Shown here piece after piece: positions 1 to 6,461 of a DNA stretch of 8,155 bases; position 1 is the first letter of the stretch; every line of letters begins with the position of its first letter. The position numbers were made by a program, and so were the translations under genes. The stretch spans positions 1 through 8,155 of the forward strand of contig DATMIW010000056.1 of assembly GCA_035554115.1 (NCBI GenBank). The letters run 5' to 3'. The notes beneath the pieces are model-generated. The model was not told where the DNA came from. It worked only from the letters and a program-made list of their open reading frames with translations, and searched no databases. The DNA is from CAXTSE01 sp035554115 (GTDB lineage: Bacteria; Actinomycetota; Actinomycetes; Actinomycetales; Microbacteriaceae).

Positions 1-696
1 GAGTTCCTCACGATCGTTGGTCCATCAGGATGCGGCAAGTCGACGATTCTCGATTTGATTGCCGGCCTCGCCACGCCCAGTGGCGGTCAGCTGACGGTCG
101 ACCACATCCCGATTTCCGGCCCGGGCCTGGATCGCAGCGTCGTCTTCCAGCAGTATGCGCTGCTCCCGTGGCGCACGGCCCAGGCGAACATCGAGTTTGC
201 ATTGGAAGCGAAGGGCGGCCTCTCGAAAGCGCAACGATCGGAGCGGGCGAAGACCTACCTCGACCTCGTCGGGCTGAGCGAGTTCGCGAATCGCTATCCG
301 CACGAGCTGTCCGGGGGCATGAAGCAGCGTGTGGCGATTGCGCGCAGTCTCTCGTATGGGCCGGAGGTGCTCCTCATGGATGAACCGTTCGGTGCCCTGG
401 ACGCGCAGACCCGTGAGCGGCTGCAGGAGGAACTCATCGAAATCTGGAAGCGCACGGGCACGACGATCGTCTTCATCACCCACGACATCGGTGAAGCCGT
501 GTTCCTCGGCCAACGTGTTGCCGTCATGACACCACGGCCCGGACGGATCAAGGAGGTCATCGACATCGACCTCGATCGGGATGCGGCCGGGGAAACCGAC
601 ATTCGAGGCACCAGGGAATTCGCGGATTACCGCCACTACATCTGGTCGTCGCTCCGCGAGCAGTCCGAGCCTGCGAGAGAGCTCGCCCATGTCTAA
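1..696 (+). CDS. ABC transporter ATP-binding protein, nitrate/sulfonate/taurine type (5' partial)
   Basis: This is the ATPase subunit that would power an importer from the cytoplasmic side of the membrane. The reading frame is open from base 1, so the N-terminus (roughly 30-40 residues judged by family length) lies outside the window; 231 residues are visible. All nucleotide-binding motifs are present, counting the first visible codon as 1: Walker A GPSGCGKST at about 7-15, Q-loop in VFQQYALLPW at 48-57, signature LSGGMKQRVAIAR at 103-115, Walker B VLLMDEP at 123-129 with D-loop GALD at 131-134, and switch His161 in ITHD. The LLPW after the Q-loop and the overall pattern are those of the TauB/SsuB/NrtD group. 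Its stop overlaps the permease start by 8 bp, which indicates translational coupling. The substrate cannot be read from the ATPase; the monooxygenase downstream suggests an organosulfur or organonitrogen compound. The family is firm, the substrate is inference. Confidence 0.95.
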   Translation, partial: EFLTIVGPSGCGKSTILDLIAGLATPSGGQLTVDHIPISGPGLDRSVVFQQYALLPWRTAQANIEFALEAKGGLSKAQRSERAKTYLDLVGLSEFANRYPHELSGGMKQRVAIARSLSYGPEVLLMDEPFGALDAQTRERLQEELIEIWKRTGTTIVFITHDIGEAVFLGQRVAVMTPRPGRIKEVIDIDLDRDAAGETDIRGTREFADYRHYIWSSLREQSEPARELAHV

Positions 697-1531
697 CCTC
701 TTCGCCGAAAAGACGGAGGCGCGCCCTAATCCGCGGCAGGAGGAGGTCGCCCGCGCCAAAGGTGTTTCGGTCACTCGCCGCAAGGCCGTAACAGTCGCTC
801 GCGGCATTGCCGGGATTGTGACCTTGGCACTGATCTGGGAACTCGCGCCACTCTTGGGGCTCGTCGATGACTACTTCATTCCCCCGCTGCATGTGGTCCT
901 CGACGAACTGTGGTCGATGGCCACTGACGGTGAGCTGATCCGTCACATCGGGGCGAGCCTGGCGCGCTCGGTCGTCGGTTTCGGGCTGGCGATCGTTGTG
1001 GCGATCCCTCTAGGGGCAGCTATCGCGTGGTACCGACCGGTGAGGGAGTTCTTCCAGCCGGTGCTCGAGATCTTCCGTAACACCGCGGCGCTTGCGATCC
1101 TGCCCGTCTTCGTGCTGCTCCTCGGCATCGGCGAGACCTCGAAGATCGCAATTGTCTTGTACGCCTGCTTCTTCCCGATCCTGTTGTCGACGGTGGCCGG
1201 CGTGGCTACGGTCGATCCCCAACTGCTGCGCACAGCGCGGGTGCTGGGACTCAGCCCAATTACGACCTTTCGCAAGGTGGTCTTCCCGGCTGCGATTCCG
1301 ACCATTTTCACGGGCATCCGCATTTCCGGTGCCGTAGCGATCCTGGTGCTCATCGCCGCCGAGATGATCGGGGCCACCGCGGGTCTCGGCTTCCTTATTA
1401 ACTACACGCAGTTCAACTTCCTCATCCCCAAGATGTACGCGGCCATCATCACGACCTCCGCCCTCGGGGTCGCCGTCAACTACTCGCTGGTCGCCCTCGA
1501 AAAGCGCTTCTCTCGCTGGCGCGCCGTCTGA
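689..1531 (+). CDS. ABC transporter permease, SsuC/TauC-like
   Basis: This is the integral-membrane permease of the importer, 280 residues, normal for the family. The ATG at 689 overlaps the ATPase stop by 8 bp. Only a weak purine-rich stretch (GAGAGAG, about 674-680) precedes it, so coupled translation is likely. The N-terminal 32 or so residues are polar and basic, followed by hydrophobic segments near 38-57, 91-113, 133-147, 152-172, 212-228 and 250-268. The cytoplasmic coupling (EAA-type) loop is recognisable at about 174-205, with VDPQLLRTARVLGLSP and then FRKVVFPAAIPTIFTGIR, the usual sequence style of SsuC/TauC/NrtB permeases (binding-protein-dependent transport domain, BPD_transp_1). 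A substrate-binding lipoprotein should belong to the system, but none lies between or after these genes; it would have to be left of the window or elsewhere. The family is clear and the substrate is open. Confidence 0.94.
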   Translation: MSNLFAEKTEARPNPRQEEVARAKGVSVTRRKAVTVARGIAGIVTLALIWELAPLLGLVDDYFIPPLHVVLDELWSMATDGELIRHIGASLARSVVGFGLAIVVAIPLGAAIAWYRPVREFFQPVLEIFRNTAALAILPVFVLLLGIGETSKIAIVLYACFFPILLSTVAGVATVDPQLLRTARVLGLSPITTFRKVVFPAAIPTIFTGIRISGAVAILVLIAAEMIGATAGLGFLINYTQFNFLIPKMYAAIITTSALGVAVNYSLVALEKRFSRWRAV

Positions 1532-1545
1532 TACCGAACGATTTC

Positions 1546-1551
1546 AAGGAG
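1546..1551 (+). promoter_or_regulatory. Shine-Dalgarno site of the monooxygenase gene
   Basis: AAGGAG lies 7 bases before the ATG at 1559. It fixes that start and shows that the third gene is translated independently, although it is only 27 bp behind the permease stop and presumably on the same transcript. Confidence 0.8.
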
Positions 1552-1558
1552 TCCTCTC

Positions 1559-2908
1559 ATGACACGTCAACTCAGTCTCAACGCTTTCTTCCACGACACC
1601 GGCCACCATGAGGCGTCGTGGCTTCACCCCGAATCTCCTGTCGACCGCGTCCACGACGTCAACTTCTATGTTGAACTCGCGCAGACAGCAGAGGCCGCAA
1701 AGTTCGACGGCATCTTCTTTGCCGACTCACCGGGCCAATGGAATGCGACGGGGTACCGCCCCTCGGGCATTTTCGAACCGATCACCCATCTCGCCGCGAT
1801 CGCCGCCCAAACCAGTCGCATCGGTCTGATCGCGACCGCATCGACGACGTTCTACGCGCCCTACAATCTGGCGCGGCTCTTCTCGTCGCTTGACCTCATC
1901 TCTGGTGGGCGCGCCGGATGGAACATTGTCACCACGGCGTCGGAGTCGGTGGCCCGAAACTTCAACCTCACCGAGCTGCCCTCCACCGCGGAGCGCTACG
2001 CACGGGCACAAGAGTTCATCGACGTCGTCACCAAACTCTGGGACAGCTGGGAAGACGATGCGATAGCCGCCGACCGCGAATCCAAATTGTTCTTCGACCC
2101 CACGAAGGTGCATCCGATTGATCACGTCGGATCTTTCTTCCGCGTCGAGGGCGCGCTCGCGTCACCGCGCGGACCACAGGGTCGCCCCGTCTATGTGCAA
2201 GCCGGCTCGTCGAACGATGGGCGTGCATTTGCCGCCCGCAATGCCGAGGCGATCTTCACCGCGCATCAGACGAAAGAAGATGCTCAGGCGTTCTATGCAG
2301 ATATCAAGGGCCGGGCACGAGCGTTGGGCCGCAACCCCGATTTTGTGAAGGTGTTGCCTGGCATCAGCGCATTCCTCGGCGATACCGAGGCGGAAGCGAA
2401 GGAGCTCGAGCACTACGTCAATTCCCTGACGATCCCCGCCTACGGTGTTGCGCAGCTCGAGGGGCTGACCGGGATCTCGCTTGCGCACCTCGAGTTGGAT
2501 CGCCGGGTGCCGCTCGAAATATTCGGGCCCGCCGGCAACGTTCTCGACAACAACCGTTCCCGCCTGCAGGTCGTCGCCAACATCGTCGACCGCGACCGGC
2601 CGACCTTGCGCGAGCTGCTGCATCGTCTTGCCGGCGGCCGCGGCCACAACGTCGTCTCCGGCACACCGACACAGATCGCGGACATCATTACGGACTGGTT
2701 CACCGACCACGCCGCTGACGGATTCAACGTGATGCCGCCCCTGTACCCGACGCTTCTCGATGCGTTCACCCAGAAGGTCGTGCCGATTCTTCAGGACCGC
2801 GGCCTGTTCCGCACCGAGTACACCGGTTCGACCCTGCGTGAGCACTACGGCCTTCCCCGACCTGAATCGCTGTACGCCGAGGAGGTCCTCGCCTCGCGGA
2901 GCGCCTAG
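1559..2908 (+). CDS. FMN-dependent monooxygenase, NtaA/SnaA/DszA family
   Basis: This is a 449-residue luciferase-like (TIM-barrel) oxygenase that uses reduced FMN supplied by a separate reductase. Family marks visible: an N-terminal LSLNAFFHDTGHHEASW stretch (5-21), FDGIFFAD (49-56), GGRAGWNIVTT (116-126) followed by ARNFN, LWDSWEDDA (160-168), VYVQAGSS (211-218), a C-terminal AADGFNVMPP-type motif, and the closing RGLFRTEYTGSTLREHYGL. Length and motif order fit NtaA (nitrilotriacetate), SnaA, DszA (dibenzothiophene sulfone) and related actinobacterial enzymes; riboflavin lyase RcaE is said to be of the same type. Substrates across the family are so diverse that I cannot name one. The position behind a sulfonate/taurine-type transporter suggests cleavage of an imported organosulfur compound or amine. 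No flavin reductase gene is adjacent, so a housekeeping reductase or a distant partner is implied. The family call is firm. Confidence 0.95.
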   Translation: MTRQLSLNAFFHDTGHHEASWLHPESPVDRVHDVNFYVELAQTAEAAKFDGIFFADSPGQWNATGYRPSGIFEPITHLAAIAAQTSRIGLIATASTTFYAPYNLARLFSSLDLISGGRAGWNIVTTASESVARNFNLTELPSTAERYARAQEFIDVVTKLWDSWEDDAIAADRESKLFFDPTKVHPIDHVGSFFRVEGALASPRGPQGRPVYVQAGSSNDGRAFAARNAEAIFTAHQTKEDAQAFYADIKGRARALGRNPDFVKVLPGISAFLGDTEAEAKELEHYVNSLTIPAYGVAQLEGLTGISLAHLELDRRVPLEIFGPAGNVLDNNRSRLQVVANIVDRDRPTLRELLHRLAGGRGHNVVSGTPTQIADIITDWFTDHAADGFNVMPPLYPTLLDAFTQKVVPILQDRGLFRTEYTGSTLREHYGLPRPESLYAEEVLASRSA

Positions 2909-2913
2909 GGGAA

Positions 2914-2928
2914 TGACCTTCCTGGTCA
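2914..2928. terminator. Small hairpin between convergent genes, possible weak terminator
   Basis: TGACC-TTCCT-GGTCA forms a 5-bp perfect stem with a 5-base loop in the 17-bp gap between the monooxygenase stop (2908) and the carboxypeptidase stop (2926-2928), which it includes. There is no T tract on either strand and the stem is short, so intrinsic termination is uncertain. The location between two convergent genes is the main argument for a role. Confidence 0.25.
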
Positions 2929-4287
2929 GTGCGACAGGAGGATCTCCGGATGGGTGAGGCGCCACCAGGCGCTTGGGCTCGCAATCGTTCTGTCGAGCAC
3001 GACGGGTACCGTCACGGTGGTCGTGCCAGCGACCCAGGTGACCGTGCCGACTTGTTCTCCCTTATGTCCGGTCTTCAGCGGTTTCATCGTCATAGTGGAT
3101 GTGATGGGAGTGTTGGACCAGGTCAGGGCGGACGCGCTGTCAGCCAGCACCATTGTCGCCTTGGCTCCCCAGGGCGTGGAGTAGGAACCGACCGCCTGCC
3201 CTGTTTTGCCGAGCTGCACCGTGTGGAAGCCGGCCTTGAGGCTGGCGATGATTCCTTTGGCTCCGTCGTCGACAGTGCTGTGGCTCCCGCCACCCAAAAC
3301 GACACCGACAACGGTGAGCGGTGCGGAGATGCCCACGTCAACCTTGGCCGAGAAGAGCAAGTTCGTGCCACCCGGATCCAGTGTGCCCGTCTTGATTCCA
3401 TTGATCCCGTCGGTACCGATCAGGTCGTTCGTGTTCGACATGCCGGTGAGCGCCGGAATGCCCAGATCACCAAGGTGTGTCTTCGCGACGATCGCGGCGA
3501 GCGCCGGATCGGCCAGGGCGAGCTTGCCGACAGCGATCAGGTCTCTCGGGGTGCTCGTGTTTCTCGCATCGATGCCGGTTGGTTCGACCATCGTTGTGTC
3601 GCTGAGCCCATGGCTCGCCATCCAGGTCTTGGCCGCATGCACGAACGCCGCGTTAGAGCCGAAAGCCCAGTCTGTTAGCGCCTCGGCATAGTTGCAGGCC
3701 GAGACCACGAGCATGGTTTCGATAGCGTCATGCTCTGTCATGGTGCTGCCCGCGGGCATCGCGGCAATTGTGGCGCCGAGAACGTAGTACTTGTCGTAGA
3801 GCTTGGCATCCGCCTTGTCGAAGGTGAGTGTGGGCCCGGTGCCGGATGCTCCGAGTGGCTTCGCATTGAGAATGACGAGCGCGGTGATCAGTTTGCTTAT
3901 GCTGGCCATCGGCATTGCCGAGGTGCCGTTTTCGGCCAGAATTCCGTCCGGAATCGTTCCCAGGTAATCGTCGGCGCCGGTGACGCTGACTGCTGACTGG
4001 CCCGCGGCAGGAAGCGCAATCGTCGCGGCGGCGGGCGTTGTTACATTCGGCGCGTGGGCATCGGGACTGGCTGCCGAGATGGGCGCGGTCAGCGCGAGCG
4101 ATGCGTACGTGCCGGCGAGTGCGAGCACGACCACCACGGTGATCAGCGCGCCCACGCGGCGTCGAAAGCGGCGACGGCGCCGCTTGGCCAGGACTTCTTC
4201 GCTCAGTGGCTCCTCACCCCAGGGTGTGGAGTTCCGCATGATCTCAGTGAGTGCGTCCAGCCCTTCGAGGTCCTTGCTGTCTGGCAC
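2926..4287 (-). CDS. D-alanyl-D-alanine carboxypeptidase (peptidase S11), membrane-anchored
   Basis: This is a penicillin-binding, serine-type carboxypeptidase that trims the terminal D-Ala from peptidoglycan stem peptides outside the membrane. I choose the GTG at 4287 because AGGAG sits 8 bases before it, giving 453 residues. A TTG at 4332 would add 15 residues with a poor ribosome site, and an ATG at 4239 is also possible. Layout: cytoplasmic tail, a very basic run at 35-44 (KRRRRRFRRR), one membrane segment at about 46-68 (positive-inside, so catalytic part outside), an Ala/Pro/Thr-rich linker to about 100, the catalytic domain, then a C-terminal beta-rich part. Active-site motifs are SISK (nucleophile Ser129, Lys132) and KTG (299-301, in GIKTGTLDPGGTN). 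The second motif, normally SxN, reads SACN at 196-199, so Cys stands where Asn is expected and Asn follows. It is convergent with the monooxygenase and divergent from the SDR, and is probably a housekeeping gene unrelated to its catabolic neighbours. Confidence 0.92.
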   Translation of the reverse strand: MPDSKDLEGLDALTEIMRNSTPWGEEPLSEEVLAKRRRRRFRRRVGALITVVVVLALAGTYASLALTAPISAASPDAHAPNVTTPAAATIALPAAGQSAVSVTGADDYLGTIPDGILAENGTSAMPMASISKLITALVILNAKPLGASGTGPTLTFDKADAKLYDKYYVLGATIAAMPAGSTMTEHDAIETMLVVSACNYAEALTDWAFGSNAAFVHAAKTWMASHGLSDTTMVEPTGIDARNTSTPRDLIAVGKLALADPALAAIVAKTHLGDLGIPALTGMSNTNDLIGTDGINGIKTGTLDPGGTNLLFSAKVDVGISAPLTVVGVVLGGGSHSTVDDGAKGIIASLKAGFHTVQLGKTGQAVGSYSTPWGAKATMVLADSASALTWSNTPITSTMTMKPLKTGHKGEQVGTVTWVAGTTTVTVPVVLDRTIASPSAWWRLTHPEILLSH

Positions 4288-4295
4288 GATCGGCA

Positions 4296-4300
4296 CTCCT
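4296..4300 (-). promoter_or_regulatory. Shine-Dalgarno site deciding the carboxypeptidase start
   Basis: On the minus strand AGGAG reads 8 bases ahead of GTG (4287-4285). The alternative TTG at 4332 has only a poor GGACG-like stretch upstream, so this site favours the GTG start. Confidence 0.6.
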
Positions 4301-4368
4301 GGGCCTCGCAGAGATGAAGCATTACTCGGCAATGCTACGTCCGGCGAGACACAATCAAGCCGATCCTA

Positions 4369-4395
4369 TTGATCTGATCAGAAAGTGGATACGAT
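4369..4395 (+). promoter_or_regulatory. Possible promoter with palindromic operator upstream of the SDR gene
   Basis: TTGATC (4369-4374) and TACGAT (4390-4395) resemble -35 and -10 hexamers, with a short 15-base spacer. A perfect palindrome, TGATC-T-GATCA at 4370-4380, overlaps the -35-like element, as a repressor operator would. It lies in the roughly 155-bp region between the divergent carboxypeptidase and SDR starts, which otherwise shows nothing I recognise. The hexamer match is weak and no regulator gene is in the window, so this is tentative. Confidence 0.3.
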
Positions 4396-4442
4396 CGAAC
4401 GACTATCGGCTCGACGATCACGTAGCAGAGAGGGAACCAGAC

Positions 4443-5279
4443 ATGGGCAAGCTCGAGGGCAAAGTCGCGTTCATCACGGGCGCGGCGCGGGGGCAGGGGC
4501 GGTCCCACGCGATACGGCTCGCCCGCGAGGGTGCGGACATCATTGCGATAGACATTGCCGAGGACATATCGTCGCTCCGCTATTCGCTCGCGACCCCGGA
4601 TGATCTCACCGAGACGGTGCGGCTCGTCGAGGCTGAGGGGCGCAGCATCCACTCCGCCGTGGCAGATGTACGCGACTTCGACGCCGTGCGAAATGCTCTC
4701 GACGCGGGCGTCAGCCGATTCGGGCGACTGGATGTTGTCGTCGCGAACGCCGGGATCATGGGCTCCGGGCGTGCGGAAGAGCTCACCGGCGATGCATGGA
4801 AAGACATGATCGACACCAATCTCACCGGCGTATGGCACACGGCCAAGGCGGCGATTCCGCACCTGCGGGCTACCGGCGGTGGCGGCTCGATGATCTTGAC
4901 CAGTTCCACCTACGGGGCGATGGGTGCGCAGAACGTTGCCCATTACGTAGCGGCGAAGCATGGCGTCATCGGCCTCATGCGCGGCTTGGCCCTCGAGCTG
5001 GCCTCCGAATCCATTCGGGTCAACACCGTTGCGCCGACCGTCGTCAACACCCCCATGGTGCAGAACGAGTCCATTTTCGCCCTGTTCGCTCCCGAACTCG
5101 CGCCCGAGGAGCGCACGACAGACGTGATCTGGCCGCGTTTCGCTGGACTCAACTCGCTTCCTGTGCCGTGGGTAGAACCAAAGGACGTGTCGGCGGCAGT
5201 CCTCTGGCTGGCGTCTGACGAATCCCGCTACGTAACCGGGATCAATCTGCCAATCGACGCGGGCGCACTCCTCAAATAA
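4443..5279 (+). CDS. Mycofactocin-coupled SDR family oxidoreductase
   Basis: This is an NAD(P)-dependent short-chain dehydrogenase of 278 residues. The ATG at 4443 is chosen because a purine-rich AGAGAGGGA (4427-4435) precedes it by 7 bases and the Rossmann fold begins at once. Motifs: cofactor glycine motif TGAARGQG (12-19), DV at 75-76, NAG (102-104), catalytic Asn126, Ser155, Tyr168 and Lys172 (HYVAAK), and a PxxVNTPM substrate-loop region at 198-205. The opening GKVAFITGAARGQGRSHA and the extra segment after strand 2 (about 39-67, with SLATPDDLTETVRLVE) are hallmarks of the mycofactocin-coupled SDRs (TIGR03971 type, carveol-dehydrogenase-like), which hold NAD tightly and pass electrons to the peptide-derived cofactor mycofactocin. 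Its substrate is probably a secondary or other non-primary alcohol, not identifiable here. It stands alone, divergent from the carboxypeptidase and convergent with the N-demethylase operon. The SDR call is certain and the mycofactocin link is likely. Confidence 0.92.
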   Translation: MGKLEGKVAFITGAARGQGRSHAIRLAREGADIIAIDIAEDISSLRYSLATPDDLTETVRLVEAEGRSIHSAVADVRDFDAVRNALDAGVSRFGRLDVVVANAGIMGSGRAEELTGDAWKDMIDTNLTGVWHTAKAAIPHLRATGGGGSMILTSSTYGAMGAQNVAHYVAAKHGVIGLMRGLALELASESIRVNTVAPTVVNTPMVQNESIFALFAPELAPEERTTDVIWPRFAGLNSLPVPWVEPKDVSAAVLWLASDESRYVTGINLPIDAGALLK

Positions 5280-5282
5280 CAG

Positions 5283-5311
5283 CTGGTCGACGCATACCAA
5301 CTGGTCGACGC
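5283..5311. repeat. Short tandem direct repeat, 11 bp twice
   Basis: CTGGTCGACGC occurs at 5283-5293 and again at 5301-5311, so the period is 18 bp and the spacer 7 bp. An ACCA in the spacer (5296-5299 region) gives further TGGT/ACCA symmetry with both copies. The repeat occupies the 48-bp gap between the convergent SDR and GcvT-like genes. Its function is unknown; it could be an old slippage duplication or a protein-binding site. Confidence 0.6.
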
Positions 5312-5327
5312 GCCGAAACGTTCAGGT

Positions 5328-6461
5328 TCAGCCGACGGCTGTGCGCTTCTTCTTGTCGGGGTCGTCGAAGGGAATTGAGTGGGCGATGGCCTTCACCGGC
5401 CCGGATGCCGTGAGCACCTCAAGTGGCGTACCGTGAACGGCGGTCTCGACGCTGAGTCGAGCGAGAGCCATTGACGTGTTCGTGAGCGTCGAGAACATCC
5501 CGATCGTGGCCACCCCGACGGGCTGCCCGCCGGACGTGACGACATCGCCCGAATCCGCCACGGTGTCACCCTCGAGCTTCAGACCGAAGATCTTGAAGCG
5601 CTCGGCACCCTTCGCGCGGTAGTGCGCGTCGGCCCCGCGGAATCCGGTCTTGCCCGGGCTGACGGTGAAGTCGAGGCCGAGCTCCCACAGGGTGTCGCCG
5701 GCGGACCCGTCGGCGAAGGGATACATTTCCGAGTTGTCGAAGGGGTAGAACAGCAGGGCGCTTTCGACGCGCAGGTAGTCCAGAGCGGTGAAGGCGGCGG
5801 GCACGACGCCCAGGTCGGCACCCGACTCGAGCAGGGCATCCCAGATAGCGGTCGCGTCCTGTGCCGAGCAGAAGATCTCGTAGCCGCGTTCGCCGGTGTA
5901 GCCGGTGCGCGAGATCATGACCGATTTGCCGAACAGCGTCGTCTGCACATGGTGGAAATAGCGAAGGTCGCGGATGCCGGGTACATGCCGCGCCAGCAGG
6001 TCGACCGCGACGGGACCTTGCAACGACATGTCGTGCAGCTCGTCGTCGAAGATCATCGCGACGTTTCGTCCGGTGGCCTGGCGTACCAGGCTCTCGTGGC
6101 CCTGGCCTCCACCATGGACGACGAGCCAGGAGGTGGGGCCGGTGCGGAAGATGACGCAGTCTTCGATGAACTTGCCCTCATCGTTGAGCATCGCGGCATA
6201 GGCCGAGCGACCCGGTGTGATCTTCTCCACATTGCGAGTCGTGACGTAGTCAAGAACGGCAGAGGCGTGCGGGCCGACGAGATGGACTTTGCGCAGGCCT
6301 GACACGTCCATGAGGCCGGCGGTCGTCCGGATCGCGACATGAGACGCAGCAACATCTTCGTTGTAGGTCCACGCGGTCGGCATCCCGATCCAGTCTTCGA
6401 GGTCCGATCCCAGGGCGCGGTGGCGCTCGGCCAGGGCGGTGGTTCTCCAGGATGCGGTCAT
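5328..6461 (-). CDS. GcvT-like aminomethyltransferase family protein (tetrahydrofolate-binding, N-demethylase partner)
   Basis: This is a 377-residue member of the glycine-cleavage T-protein fold, which binds tetrahydrofolate and handles one-carbon units. Family marks: GLMDVSGLRKVHLVGP (49-64), NDEGKFIEDCVIF (93-105) whose Asp101 matches the catalytic Asp of T-proteins, SLQGP (146-150), SRTGYTGERGYEIF (184-197), ALDYLRVESALLF (226-238), and a C-terminal barrel ending in a PFDDP motif. It is not taken as the true glycine-cleavage T-protein, because gcvH and gcvP are absent and its ATG overlaps the stop of the N-demethylase gene by 4 bp (ATGA). A GAGGA site (6473-6469) stands 7 bases before it. 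In the haem-dependent dimethylamine N-demethylase, tetrahydrofolate is a bound cofactor, and DmmD of that system is, as I recall, of this type. The likely role is capture of formaldehyde from demethylation as methylene-tetrahydrofolate. Alternatives are a DmdA- or LigM-like demethylase. Confidence 0.88.
   Translation of the reverse strand: MTASWRTTALAERHRALGSDLEDWIGMPTAWTYNEDVAASHVAIRTTAGLMDVSGLRKVHLVGPHASAVLDYVTTRNVEKITPGRSAYAAMLNDEGKFIEDCVIFRTGPTSWLVVHGGGQGHESLVRQATGRNVAMIFDDELHDMSLQGPVAVDLLARHVPGIRDLRYFHHVQTTLFGKSVMISRTGYTGERGYEIFCSAQDATAIWDALLESGADLGVVPAAFTALDYLRVESALLFYPFDNSEMYPFADGSAGDTLWELGLDFTVSPGKTGFRGADAHYRAKGAERFKIFGLKLEGDTVADSGDVVTSGGQPVGVATIGMFSTLTNTSMALARLSVETAVHGTPLEVLTASGPVKAIAHSIPFDDPDKKKRTAVG
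5329..5341 (+). terminator. Weak hairpin at the 3' end of the SDR transcript
   Basis: CAGCC-GAC-GGCTG forms a 5-bp G/C-rich stem with a 3-base loop 50 bp past the SDR stop. Read on the plus strand it is followed by a pyrimidine-rich CTTCTTCTTG a few bases on. It lies over the last codons of the opposing GcvT-like gene, so the symmetry may be partly a coding accident. It is a candidate weak terminator only. Confidence 0.22.

Noticed and set aside
581..688. 36-codon N-terminal extension of the permease
   Set aside because: It overlaps conserved ATPase coding sequence in another frame. The ATG at 689 gives a family-typical length and the usual short overlap.
25..807. 260-residue open frame on the minus strand across the ATPase and permease genes
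   Set aside because: It crosses two certain plus-strand genes, including their overlap, and shows no family signature.
2162..2965. 267-residue open frame on the minus strand opposite the flavin monooxygenase
   Set aside because: It is antisense to a clear 449-residue family member, without motifs or a good ribosome site; a codon-bias shadow.
2929..3678. 249-residue plus-strand open frame across the carboxypeptidase gene
   Set aside because: The opposite strand carries the SxxK and KTG motifs and a membrane anchor in correct order; this frame has low-complexity composition only.
4335..5300. 321-residue open frame on the minus strand opposite the SDR gene
   Set aside because: It lies wholly antisense to a gene with intact SDR motifs. 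Its translation is rich in Arg, His and Gly with no recognisable domain, as expected for an open antisense frame in GC-rich DNA.
5328..6461. Glycine-cleavage system T-protein (true GcvT)
   Set aside because: The fold matches, but no gcvH or gcvP is near and the gene is translationally coupled to an N-demethylase subunit, so a substrate-specific folate partner is the better reading.
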